Origin: Methylocystis bryophila
Lineage (GTDB): Bacteria; Pseudomonadota; Alphaproteobacteria; Rhizobiales; Beijerinckiaceae
Length of the DNA stretch: 64,000 bases
Direction: 5' to 3'
NCBI RefSeq assembly: GCF_027925445.1
Contig: NZ_AP027149.1
Coordinates: forward strand, 1,674,001-1,738,000
Shown: positions 1-9,410 of the stretch, piece after piece
How the letters are laid out: every line of letters begins with the position of its first letter
Position numbering within the stretch: the stretch's first letter is position 1
Position numbers and translations under genes: made by a program
The notes under the pieces: model-generated
Told to the model about the DNA's origin: nothing
Database searches by the model: none
Seen by the model: the letters and a program-made list of their open reading frames with translations, nothing else

Positions 1-238
1 CACAAACACCACGACCCTGATCGCCACCGGAGGCACGCGCGGCGACTATACGCAGGTCGACCCCACCAACGGCAGCTTGTTTTTAGATTACGCTGACGTC
101 GTTGATCGCCTGACCTGCCCGGGCTGCTCCTTTGTGCGCGCCGCTCCCGGCCCCGTCCCGGGGACAGGCCTCCTGGCCTTGGCTTTCCTGGGCCTCGCCG
201 GGGTCGCTGCCCGGGCGCGCCGCCGGCTCAACGGCTGA
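1..238 (+). CDS. C-terminal end of a surface/exoprotein with a PEP-CTERM-like sorting tail
   Basis: The reading frame is open from the left edge (frame 2) to a TGA at 236-238, so only the last 78 or so residues are seen. The tail has the three-part layout of a PEP-CTERM/exosortase-type signal: a short motif PGPVPGTG, a hydrophobic helix LLALAFLGLAGVAA, and a basic end RARRRLNG. The preceding part (Gly, Thr, Asp rich, with CPGC) looks like an extracellular domain. Proteins of this kind are exported and processed at the envelope. The motif is VPG rather than a textbook PEP, so the sorting enzyme is inferred. The start and main domain lie outside the window. Confidence 0.6.
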   Translation, partial: TNTTTLIATGGTRGDYTQVDPTNGSLFLDYADVVDRLTCPGCSFVRAAPGPVPGTGLLALAFLGLAGVAARARRRLNG

Positions 239-435
239 CGCCGAGGCCGACCGCAATTCTTTGAAACCCGCGCCGCTCGAAAACCTCCGCGGCGGCGCGG
301 GGCATGCATGAAGCTGGATCGGCGCAGCCGCTTAATGACCGCTTATGGCGCATTCCTGCCTCCAGCAGGGGCCCGCTTAGGGCGTCTTACAGGGCGCCAA
401 GCGTTGCATTAATCCCCAGAGCTGAGACCCGGCCC

Positions 436-571
436 GTCATGCCCGCGCTTGTCGCGGGCATCCACGCCGTGACGCCTCATGGCGCTCGGGGAAGGGGCTC
501 TGCCTTTCGATGGTTGCTTGTTGCGCAGCGGCGGCGCGGCTTGGATGGCCAGGACAAGCCCGGCCATGACG
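436..571. repeat. Pair of REP-like palindromes in inverted orientation
   Basis: Two related palindromes lie in the 366-base gap between the first gene and dcd. The first (436-468) has a 9-bp stem ATGCCCGCG/CGCGGGCAT around CTTGT. The second (541-571) has ATGGCC/GGCCAT around a core with ACAAG and reads as a diverged reverse complement of the first. Such GTCATGCCCG...CGGGCATCCACG units are common intergenic repeats in Hyphomicrobiales. No gene is evident in the gap. The pair sits downstream of two convergent genes and may also end transcription. Confidence 0.7.
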
Positions 572-604
572 CGACCCAGAGCGACACTCAAAGCGTTCCG
601 CCGC

Positions 605-1738
605 CTAACGCGCCTCGAAATGCTTGGAGAGCTTGAGGCCCTGTCCCTGGTAATTGGAAAGGCCCGCTTCTCCATACAGGGCTTCAGGAACTTGCAGCAT
701 CGGCTCATAGACGAGGCGGCCGATGGCCTGTCCGTCCTCGAGGATGAAAGGCACCTCTCGGCTCCTGACCTCCAGCACGGCGCGCGCGCCCGGCCCGCCC
801 TGCGTCGATCGGCCGAAGCCGGGATCGAAGAAGCCTGCATAATGCACGCGAAACTCGCCGATCGCGGCGTCCATGGGCGCCATTTCGGCGGCGAGATCGG
901 CCGGAATCTGAATGCGTTCGCGCGAGGCGAGAATGTAAAAATCGCCGGGATCGAGGATGAGCCGCTTGTCCGGGCGAACCGGCAGGCTGTCCCAAAAGTC
1001 CTCGACTCTGTAGAGCCCGATCTTGTCGAGATCGATGACATCCGTGTGCTTTTGCGCCCTATAGCCGACGACGCCCGCGGCGAGCGGCTCGGAGAGATCG
1101 ACGCGCAGCACGACGCCGTCGCGAAGATTTAAGGGACCGTCGACGAGGGCCGCCTGCGCATGCACACCGGCGAGCGCCTCGTCGGAAAGCGCGAAGCTCG
1201 TCTTGAGCGGCGCGTCGGGATCGTGGCGGCGAAAGCGCAACTGGTTGAGCTTGGCGCCCGCGCGGGCGCGCACGGAAAAGGACCGGGGCGAGACCTCGGC
1301 ATAGAGCGGACCCCGATAGCCCCGCTCGACGAGGTCGAAGCGCTCCGCTCGGTCGGCGATGAGCCGCGTGAAAATATCGAGCCGCCCGGTCGAGCTCTTG
1401 GGATTGGCGGCGCCGGAAACGCCCTCGGGCAAAGCGAGGTCTTCGAGGAGCGGGATGACGTAAAAGCAGCCGCGCTCCAAGACCGCTCCGTCTCCGCCAA
1501 GCTCGATCTCGTCGGATTTGAGCTGCGACAGCATGTCGGCCACGCTGCGGCTCGGCCCGGGAAGAAAGCTCGCCCGCACGCGATAGGCCTTGGGACCCAG
1601 GCGCAAATCGAGGCTCGCCGGCTGAATCTGGCTTTCAACGAGCGGTGCGGCGGCGCGGATCGCCCCGTCGCGCATGAGCTCCCCAATCTGTCCGCCCGAT
1701 AGGACGCCGGCGCGGATAGGCTCGACCCTTTGATTCAA
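605..1738 (-). CDS. dcd: dCTP deaminase, two-domain alphaproteobacterial type
   Basis: Predicted 2'-deoxycytidine 5'-triphosphate deaminase: it deaminates dCTP to dUTP in the cytosol and so feeds dTMP synthesis. The 377-residue length matches the long alphaproteobacterial form, with an N-terminal Dcd domain followed by a second dUTPase-like fold, and is about twice the E. coli enzyme. Diagnostic stretches are QPASLDLRLG (residues about 40-50), the nucleotide-binding motif PKSSTGRLDIFTRLI (about 113-127) and GPLYAEVSPRSF. A second-half copy of the fold is visible in GDFYILASRERI and AGFFDPGFG. The ATG start opens directly at the family's usual N-terminus. It stands alone, divergent from the ABC-F gene across a 128-base gap. 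Confidence 0.93.
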   Translation of the reverse strand: MNQRVEPIRAGVLSGGQIGELMRDGAIRAAAPLVESQIQPASLDLRLGPKAYRVRASFLPGPSRSVADMLSQLKSDEIELGGDGAVLERGCFYVIPLLEDLALPEGVSGAANPKSSTGRLDIFTRLIADRAERFDLVERGYRGPLYAEVSPRSFSVRARAGAKLNQLRFRRHDPDAPLKTSFALSDEALAGVHAQAALVDGPLNLRDGVVLRVDLSEPLAAGVVGYRAQKHTDVIDLDKIGLYRVEDFWDSLPVRPDKRLILDPGDFYILASRERIQIPADLAAEMAPMDAAIGEFRVHYAGFFDPGFGRSTQGGPGARAVLEVRSREVPFILEDGQAIGRLVYEPMLQVPEALYGEAGLSNYQGQGLKLSKHFEAR

Positions 1739-1765
1739 TTCGTCCCCGATGTCTTGTCACCCAAA

Positions 1766-1793
1766 CGGTTCCGCTCGAGCGGAAAGCGCGCTA
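1766..1793 (-). repeat. Fragment of dispersed element A
   Basis: A 28-base piece reads, on the minus strand, TAGCGCGCTTTCCGCTCGAG, matching the left end of the dispersed element described at 30118-30234. It contains the palindrome CCGCTCGAGCGG. It lies in the promoter gap between dcd and the ABC-F gene. Confidence 0.5.
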
Positions 1794-1866
1794 GCGGCTG
1801 CATAGCACGGAAAGCCTCAGCCGTGGCATAAGCCCCCGCCACTCATCTCCCACAGACTCTGGTCCC

Positions 1867-3489
1867 ATGATCCGCATCGAAAACGTCAGCAAGCAGAACG
1901 GCCATCAAATCCTGTTCATCGAGGCCTCGGCCTCGCTCCTCAAGGGCGAGAAAGCCGGGCTCGTCGGGCCGAACGGCGCCGGCAAGACCACGCTTTTCCG
2001 GATGATGACCGGGCGGGAAGCGCCGGACGAGGGCCAGATTGGCGTCGATCGCGGCGTCACGATCGGCTTTTTCAGTCAGGATGTCGGCGAGATGGCCGGC
2101 CGCAGCGCCGTCGCGGAGGTGATGGACGGCGCGGGTCCCATCAGCGGCGTCGCCGCCGAGTTGAAGGCGGTGGAGGCGGCGCTGGCCGATCCTGAGCGCT
2201 TAGACGAGATGGACGCGTTGATCGAGCGTTATGGCGAGGTGCAGGGGCGCTTCGAGGAGCTCGGCGGCTACGCGTTGGAAGGCCGCGCGCGGGAGGTCCT
2301 TGCCGGCCTGAACTTTTCTGAGGAGATGATGGACGGCGACGTCGGCGCGCTCTCGGGCGGCTGGAAGATGCGCGTCGCGCTCGCCCGCATTCTGCTCATG
2401 CGCCCGGATGTGATGCTGCTCGACGAGCCGAGCAACCATCTCGACATTGAGAGCCTGATCTGGCTCGAGCAATTCTTGAGAGGCTATGACGGCGCGCTGC
2501 TCATGACCTCGCATGATCGCGCCTTCATGAACCGCATCGTGAACAAGATCGTCGAGATCGACGGCGGCTCTCTCACGACATACTCCGGCGATTACGAATT
2601 CTACGAGGCGCAGCGCGCGCAGGCGGAACGGCAGCAGCAGGCGCAATATGAGCGCCAGCAGGCCATGCTCGCCAAGGAGATCAAATTCATCGAGCGATTC
2701 AAGGCGCGCGCCTCGCACGCCGCGCAGGTGCAGAGCCGCGTCAAGAAGCTCGAGAAGATCGAGCGCGTCGAGCCGCCACGACGACGCCAGACCGTGTTGT
2801 TCGAGTTCCAGCCGGCGCCGCGCTCCGGCGACGACGTCGTGACGCTCTCCGCTGTGCATAAGGGCTATGGGGCGAAGCGCATCTATGAGGGGCTAGACTT
2901 CCAACTGCGTCGCCGCGAGCGCTGGTGCGTGATGGGCGTCAATGGCGCTGGCAAATCGACGCTGTTGAAGCTCGTGGCGGGCGCCGCCACGCCGGACGAG
3001 GGCGGGGTCGCGCTCGGGGCGAACGTCAAGATGGGCTATTTCGCCCAGCACGCGATGGAGCTTTTGGACGGCGACCGCACAGTGTTCCAATCGCTGGAGG
3101 ATTCTTTTCCGCAGGCGGGGCAGGGGGCGCTGCGCACGCTCGCGGGCTGCTTCGGCTTTTCCGGCGACGACGTGGAGAAGAAATGCCGCGTGCTGTCGGG
3201 CGGCGAGAAGGCGCGGCTCGTGATGGCCAAAATGCTTTTCGATCCGCCGAATTTTCTCGTGTTGGACGAGCCGACGAACCATCTCGATATCGCGACGAAA
3301 GAAATGCTGATCCAGGCCCTGTCGAGCTATGAGGGCGCGATGCTCTTTGTCTCGCATGACCGGCATTTTCTGGCGGCGCTCTCCAACCGCGTGCTGGAGC
3401 TGACGCCGGAAGGCGTGCACAAATATGAGGGCGGCTACACGGAATATGTGGCCCGCACGGGCCAGGAGGCGCCGGGCTTGAGGGGGTGA
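1867..3489 (+). CDS. ABC-F family ATPase (YbiT/Uup-like)
   Basis: A soluble protein of 540 residues with two ATP-binding cassettes and no membrane segments, as in ABC-F proteins, which act at the ribosome exit site rather than in transport. Cassette 1 has Walker A GPNGAGKT (about 36-43), signature LSGGW and Walker B VMLLDEPSNHLD. Cassette 2 has GVNGAGKST, LSGGEKARL and FLVLDEPTNHLD. The charged linker rich in Gln, Arg and Lys (about 245-305) is the ABC-F interdomain linker (P-site tRNA interaction motif). Length and cassette order fit the YbiT/Uup branch, but EttA is not excluded. The ATG at 1867 begins the first beta strand (MIRIENVSK). Confidence 0.9.
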   Translation: MIRIENVSKQNGHQILFIEASASLLKGEKAGLVGPNGAGKTTLFRMMTGREAPDEGQIGVDRGVTIGFFSQDVGEMAGRSAVAEVMDGAGPISGVAAELKAVEAALADPERLDEMDALIERYGEVQGRFEELGGYALEGRAREVLAGLNFSEEMMDGDVGALSGGWKMRVALARILLMRPDVMLLDEPSNHLDIESLIWLEQFLRGYDGALLMTSHDRAFMNRIVNKIVEIDGGSLTTYSGDYEFYEAQRAQAERQQQAQYERQQAMLAKEIKFIERFKARASHAAQVQSRVKKLEKIERVEPPRRRQTVLFEFQPAPRSGDDVVTLSAVHKGYGAKRIYEGLDFQLRRRERWCVMGVNGAGKSTLLKLVAGAATPDEGGVALGANVKMGYFAQHAMELLDGDRTVFQSLEDSFPQAGQGALRTLAGCFGFSGDDVEKKCRVLSGGEKARLVMAKMLFDPPNFLVLDEPTNHLDIATKEMLIQALSSYEGAMLFVSHDRHFLAALSNRVLELTPEGVHKYEGGYTEYVARTGQEAPGLRG

Positions 3490-3632
3490 GGGGATTGGAA
3501 GGTCCATTTTCCGCCGACCGACCTTTAGGTAGTATGTGTAAGACCTAGAGCGTCATCGGGCGGAAATGCCCAGGGGCGTCCGCAAAGCCGGTACGAATGC
3601 TCAACGTGAGTCGCCATTTCGAGGCGCTGCAA

Positions 3633-5576
3633 ATGAATGAAATCAAAGCTTTTGTCGGACATAGTTTCACAGCGGACGACAAAGACGTCGTTGACAGATT
3701 CACGGCAATATTCAACGAGATCGAAAAGTTGCATCCATCATTCTCTTGGGTGCACGCAGAATCTGCAGAGTCATCAGGCATTGATGAAAAGGTATTAGCG
3801 CTATTTTCAGAAAAAAATGTTTTCATTGGAATATGCACAAAACGAGAATGCGTCGTTCCAATCGATTTTTCACTGAAAGATCACATTTTGAGTCGATTGA
3901 CGAACAATACTCCGACGTGGAAAACATCGGATTGGATCATTCAGGAGATTGGTCTAGCTATAGGACTAGGCTACAAACTCATTCTTTTAGTCGAATCAGG
4001 CGTGCGGCTCCCAGGTGGGCTTCAGGGCAGCGTAGAATATATTCCCTTTGAGCGCGCGGCACCAGAAAGGAGCTTTACGAAGCTTGCTCAGATGATCAGT
4101 AGTATTGCTCCATCAAAAATGGTTGTTGAGAGCGTTGCCGCCCAGTCAGCTAACGAAAGTGAGCCGGCTGCAACGCCCCCATCCAACTCGGATTGGAAAA
4201 CCCCGAAGCCTGAGTGGCGTCTTCAAGATTATCAATTCGCATTTCGGGGTGCGCTCGTTTTCGGCGACAAGGCCGCTGAAATTGATCTCGATAAAAAATA
4301 TCTCGCAACAGCTGAGGTGAACGAGGACGAAAATCGTACTAAATGGGTGGCATTCCGTGAATATGAGCGTATTCTGTTTGGAACAAATGGAAGTATTCAA
4401 GTTTTAAAGCAATTATCCGAATCAAATCCTACATGTGCGGCCGTTTTCGAGTATTTGGCAAAATCTTTTCTGGAGTTTCGTCAATTCTCTGATGCGTCAA
4501 AATATTTTAAGATAGCTTCTGATCTCGTAATGGATCAGAAATCTAAAGCTCGGTTGTTCGGTGATTCTATCGTGATGCTGGCGAAGGCGAAAGCTGAAAG
4601 CTCGGAGATAAGTGTAGCTGTTGAAAAACTTAAAGAGTATATTTGTGAAAACGAAATAGATAAATATGAGCTGTTTGTTGTTATGAGGCGGCTCGCGGAG
4701 GTAAATAGACAGAGCTACGAAGAAATAGCATATATGCAGTTGATGTTAGAGTGCGACCCTTCAGACACAAAAACTAGATTTTTGCTGGCTTTTGAGCACG
4801 CTCAGCTAGGAAATGATGAGTTAGCGGTCTACCACTATAATATGATTCCATTTGCTGACCGTAATCCAATAACCTGGAATAATCTAGGAGTAGCTTTCGA
4901 CAAAATAAAGCTCCCCGCGATGTCTGTGGATGCCTATCGGATGGCGCGCAAATCGGGCGAAACTCTTGCGATGAGCAACCTTGCCTTCAAGTTCCTATCT
5001 GCGGGGTTCCTAGCTGAAGCAAAAGAAGTCATCGACGATGCTATGAAGCGCACGGAAATACATGGAAATATACCGCGCGCGCTTACTCTTCTGAAAGAGC
5101 AAGAAGCAAATGAATCTAAATTGTTGGAAGAGATAATTGAGAGAAGCGCAAAAGTAAATGCGTTCCTGATAAATTATGGATACGCGATTTTTCGTAAACC
5201 GGCTCGTAGCATGGAGGGCAGTTGGAAAGATATAAATTGCGAATTGCGTATTAGTATATTAGGAAAGTCTCTGTCTGCTGAAGGGCGTTATCAGAAGAGT
5301 ATCAATGCATTTGGCTTGGGCGGGCTGGTGGTTCCCGGGCTTATCCATCCGGCTCCGGAGACATGGATCGTTGAGTATGTAGGTACTGTACACGGTTCTG
5401 CTGTTGAAGCAATGCAATATACATATAAAGACGGAGATCAGCCAAGCTTGTTGTCCCGAGCTAGCACCGGTAGGAAAACGTTTCTAATACTTTCTGAAAA
5501 TGAAATGGAGTTTCAATGTATGATCGATCTAAATGAGCAAGTAAAAAGCTTTAGCCGAATTTCCAGAATAAGCTGA
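3633..5576 (+). CDS. TIR-like domain + TPR protein on an AT-rich insert (candidate defence protein)
   Basis: About 647 residues. The N-terminus has the shape of a TIR fold: a first strand and loop KAFVGHSFTADDKD, a central strand NVFIGICTKRE, and SDWIIQEIGLAIGLGYKLIL, where TIR NADases carry their catalytic Glu after a Ser-x-Trp (Glu 105 from this start). The rest is helical with TPR-like units (for example AAVFEYLAKSFLEFRQFSDA and NNLGVAFDKIKLPAMSVDAY), a layout seen in bacterial TIR sensors and defence proteins. I start at 3633, not the upstream ATG 3597, because GAGG at 3621-3624 sits 8 bases before it. Base composition is clearly AT-rich (codons AAA, GAA, TTA, ATA) against GC-rich neighbours, which points to recent transfer. 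NADase activity and defence role are inference. No second defence gene is adjacent. Confidence 0.7.
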   Translation: MNEIKAFVGHSFTADDKDVVDRFTAIFNEIEKLHPSFSWVHAESAESSGIDEKVLALFSEKNVFIGICTKRECVVPIDFSLKDHILSRLTNNTPTWKTSDWIIQEIGLAIGLGYKLILLVESGVRLPGGLQGSVEYIPFERAAPERSFTKLAQMISSIAPSKMVVESVAAQSANESEPAATPPSNSDWKTPKPEWRLQDYQFAFRGALVFGDKAAEIDLDKKYLATAEVNEDENRTKWVAFREYERILFGTNGSIQVLKQLSESNPTCAAVFEYLAKSFLEFRQFSDASKYFKIASDLVMDQKSKARLFGDSIVMLAKAKAESSEISVAVEKLKEYICENEIDKYELFVVMRRLAEVNRQSYEEIAYMQLMLECDPSDTKTRFLLAFEHAQLGNDELAVYHYNMIPFADRNPITWNNLGVAFDKIKLPAMSVDAYRMARKSGETLAMSNLAFKFLSAGFLAEAKEVIDDAMKRTEIHGNIPRALTLLKEQEANESKLLEEIIERSAKVNAFLINYGYAIFRKPARSMEGSWKDINCELRISILGKSLSAEGRYQKSINAFGLGGLVVPGLIHPAPETWIVEYVGTVHGSAVEAMQYTYKDGDQPSLLSRASTGRKTFLILSENEMEFQCMIDLNEQVKSFSRISRIS

Positions 5577-5635
5577 GTTTAAGAACGCTTAGGCTATCCT
5601 GCCTCCCGAGCTTCGCCGCCACAAGGATCATCCCC

Positions 5636-6391
5636 CTGTCCGCCTACGACTTTTCCGCGCAACGCCTCTTCGTCGAGGACGACCTCACCGAGGGCGCCCG
5701 CGTCGCTCCCACTCCAGATGCGCAGAACTACCTTCTCAACGTGCTGCGGCTGCGGCAGGGGGAGGCGATTCTGCTCTTCAATGGGCGCGACGGGGAGTGG
5801 CGGGCGCGGATCGACATGGTCTCGAAGCGCGCGGCGGCGCTTCGCGTCGAGCAGCGGCTGCGTGAGCAGACCGCGCCGGGCTACGTCCACTATGCCTTCG
5901 CGCCGCTCAAGCAGGCGCGCCTCGACTATATGGTCCAGAAGGCGACCGAGATGGGGGCGGCGCGGCTGACGCCCGTCTTGACCAAACGCACGCAGATGCG
6001 CCGCGTCAGCGCCCATCGGCTGCGCGCCAATGCGATCGAGGCGGCGGAGCAGTGCGGTCTGCTGACGATCCCGGAAACGATGGAGCCCCTAGAGCTCGAC
6101 CGCTATCTCGCGGCGCTCGAGCCGGAGCGTGTGCTGGTCTTCTGCGACGAGGACGCGCCCCTGGCCGATGCGCTCGCGGCGCTACGCGGCAAGCAAGCCG
6201 AACTTGGCGCGCCCCCTCCGCTGGCCGTGTTGATCGGTCCGGAAGGCGGCTTTGACGAGACGGAGCGCGCGATGATCTTAGCTCGCAGCAACGTCCTGCG
6301 GCTTTCCCTTGGCCCCCGTATCCTGCGCGCCGACACGGCGGCCGTGGCGGCGCTCGCGCTGGTTCAGGCGACCCTGGGCGACTGGCGGTAG
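5636..6391 (+). CDS. rsmE: 16S rRNA (uracil-1498-N3)-methyltransferase
   Basis: SPOUT-class RsmE methylates U1498 of 16S rRNA with SAM. Family landmarks are YDFSAQRLFVEDD at the N-terminal PUA-like domain, QKATEMGA, and the C-terminal knot motifs LIGPEGGFDETE and LSLGPRILRADTAA. The start is odd. Homology begins upstream of the first ordinary start codon (GTG 5741), but no ATG, GTG or TTG lies in frame between the region around 5580 and 5741. The best fit to the usual N-terminus is CTG at 5636, 9 bases after AAGG (5623-5626); an ATC at 5627 or 5630 is the other option. The gene follows the AT-rich TIR/TPR insert by 59 bases, so the insertion may have removed the native start region. Confidence 0.85.
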   Translation: MSAYDFSAQRLFVEDDLTEGARVAPTPDAQNYLLNVLRLRQGEAILLFNGRDGEWRARIDMVSKRAAALRVEQRLREQTAPGYVHYAFAPLKQARLDYMVQKATEMGAARLTPVLTKRTQMRRVSAHRLRANAIEAAEQCGLLTIPETMEPLELDRYLAALEPERVLVFCDEDAPLADALAALRGKQAELGAPPPLAVLIGPEGGFDETERAMILARSNVLRLSLGPRILRADTAAVAALALVQATLGDWR

Positions 6392-6567
6392 CGATTTTCC
6401 GCTTCGACACGATCCCGCCAGTTTTTTCGTCTCGAAAATCGTTGGACGCCGCGGGTCGGGCGGAGACACTTTGTGTCTGGCCGCATTTTCGCCCGCTATC
6501 GCGCGTTAGAGTGAATCCAAAGCACGGATGTCGGCCCTTTGGGCTGACGCAACCAGGGTCGGCGCCA

Positions 6568-6918
6568 ATGCGAGCTCTCTCTCGACCGACACGCGCTCCA
6601 ACGGGCGGTGGCGCATGGATTGGCGTTGCGCCGATTCTCGCGCTTTGCTTGTGCGCATCGGCCTCGGCGGAGCCGGTTGCTAAAAGCAACCATTGCGCCG
6701 TCCGCGGCCCCGATTATGCGCCAGTCGCGGGCGGAGAGCGTTGCGTTCGGATCGGCGAGCATGTGCGCGCGGATATGGCTCATAAGACCGAGAGCGCTCC
6801 GGCCCCGCTGATGGGGAACTCCGGCGGCTTGGCGCGCGCCGTCGCCGATGGGGTCAAAGGCGTTTCAGACTCACTCGATAGGCCTGCGGCTCCCGATGCG
6901 CGGCTTTATCGACGATGA
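6568..6918 (+). CDS. Small secreted protein with a porin-N-terminus-like motif
   Basis: About 116 residues from ATG 6568, preceded by AGGG at a workable distance. A signal peptide is clear (WIGVAPILALCLCASASA then cleavage before EPV). The mature start, HCAVRGPDYAPVAGGERC followed by VRIGEHVRADM, resembles the N-terminal strand of rhizobial porins (C-x-YG-x-G-x-PVPG-x-x-x-C-x-x-IGG-x-VR). No barrel follows, so it is either a small periplasmic protein using this module or a porin remnant. I do not recognise a function. Confidence 0.5.
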   Translation: MRALSRPTRAPTGGGAWIGVAPILALCLCASASAEPVAKSNHCAVRGPDYAPVAGGERCVRIGEHVRADMAHKTESAPAPLMGNSGGLARAVADGVKGVSDSLDRPAAPDARLYRR

Positions 6919-6974
6919 GATTCTCGGGCGGAAACCGGTTTTTCGCACGGATGGCGCTCTAAACTTTTGGAATC

Positions 6975-7012
6975 GATCACGCTGCGTTCAGCGGGCTGAA
7001 CGCAGCGTGATC
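6975..7012. repeat. Perfect 18-bp inverted repeat (dispersed element B)
   Basis: Two 18-base arms, GATCACGCTGCGTTCAGC and its exact reverse complement, flank GG. It lies between the porin-like gene and the convergent cupin gene, so it could act as a bidirectional terminator. A related copy occurs at 24109-24156, and both are accompanied by AAACCGGTTT, showing a repeated unit rather than a one-off terminator. Confidence 0.75.
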
Positions 7013-7034
7013 TCGAGCGCGATGCGAAAATCGG

Positions 7035-7475
7035 TCAGCCCCAGGACGCCGCCGTTGCGGGCCCCAGATTCATCATCCGTGCAAGCTTCCGGATGGCGCG
7101 AACCGCGAACATCAAAGGCTGCGGAACGGGCTGACGAAGGAACGCGACCTTGCGGACATATTTGTCGACGCGCCACACGGCATGCGAGCCGGCGCGGAAA
7201 AGCGCGTGGTCGCCAGCGACCAACGTCCGCTCCACCCCATTATCGTCTCGAATGGTCACCGAGCCCTCCAGGATGTAGACGGTCTCATCGATATCATAAT
7301 ACCAATTGAATACTCCCGCGGTGCAGTCCCACATGAAAGTATAACTGGATCTGTCGAGGCTTTGAGAGACGAGAAAATTTCGCGTTTCCGGCGCGCCTTC
7401 GATCACCCAAGCCGGGTTGATCGGCGCCGGCCTCCACTGCACCTGCTCTCCCTTGAACAACTCAACATCGCTCAT
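7035..7475 (-). CDS. Cupin-domain protein
   Basis: About 146 residues forming one double-stranded beta-helix cupin: DETVYILEGSVTIRDD (motif 1 region) and LVAGDHALFRAGSHAVWRV (motif 2 region). It resembles the DUF861/ureidoglycine-aminohydrolase-like cupins. I start at ATG 7475 because AGGAGAGG precedes it on the minus strand. The longer frame from 7508 would add residues without support. The substrate is unknown. A basic helix at the C-terminus (AVRAIRKLARMMNL) is unusual for this family. It stands alone, with repeat B downstream. Confidence 0.75.
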   Translation of the reverse strand: MSDVELFKGEQVQWRPAPINPAWVIEGAPETRNFLVSQSLDRSSYTFMWDCTAGVFNWYYDIDETVYILEGSVTIRDDNGVERTLVAGDHALFRAGSHAVWRVDKYVRKVAFLRQPVPQPLMFAVRAIRKLARMMNLGPATAASWG

Positions 7476-7900
7476 GCAGCGATCCTCTCCTTTTGGATTT
7501 AACCACAAACTATATGCGAGGATCGGCGCGCTTCCCAGCCTCTTGCCGGCTCGATCAGGAGAAAAGCCAAATGTCGCGGCTATCGGCGGGAACCATATAG
7601 ATTATTTTTTTCGGGCGCCGCCCGCGTCGGGATTTGCGAGTGCTTGTGGCGGCCTTTTTAAAACTATTCCAATTTTTGGATGCGACTGACGCTCTTGCTG
7701 TCGAGCCCTCCCATTCCAATGGCGACCGGGCGCTGCGGCTGAAGCGCTTGGAAGCCATTTCAGCGGTCATTGAGGATGGGGAGCAATGCCCGGCGCCCTT
7801 GGCGGCAGTCGATCTTCGGGCCGTGGTCATGCAAGCTCAGTTTCAGAGCCTGTCTCGGAAGAGCGCGAAGCGGTTTCCGGTCAGGGCATGACCTCAGTAT
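7476..7900. other. Intergenic stretch with no recognised gene
   Basis: About 425 bases between the cupin start and the gshA stop. I read all six frames and saw no domain I recognise and no frame with a credible ribosome site. A degenerate fragment of element A lies at about 7846-7892 (AAGAGCGCGAAGCGGTTTCC then GGTCAGG). Confidence 0.5.
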
Positions 7901-9274
<1,374 letters not shown>

Positions 9275-9410
9275 GTCTTCCCTTCCCTCGAAAATCGGAG
9301 ACCTTGCAAGAAGGCGCCCGGATCCGTGCAGGGACGATCGATCCCCCAATGCCGATGAGCCGGTGACTTGCCGCAAATCCCGCCTTCGCGCAAGCGGGGG
9401 TTGCGAGCGT

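Noticed and set aside
409..1132. Long frames on both strands over and beyond the dcd end
   Set aside because: They are out-of-frame shadows of dcd and the REP-like repeats; dcd itself has clear family motifs.
7634..7891. Plus-strand 85-residue frame in the gap before gshA
   Set aside because: Its C-terminal part is element A sequence and the rest has no recognisable feature.
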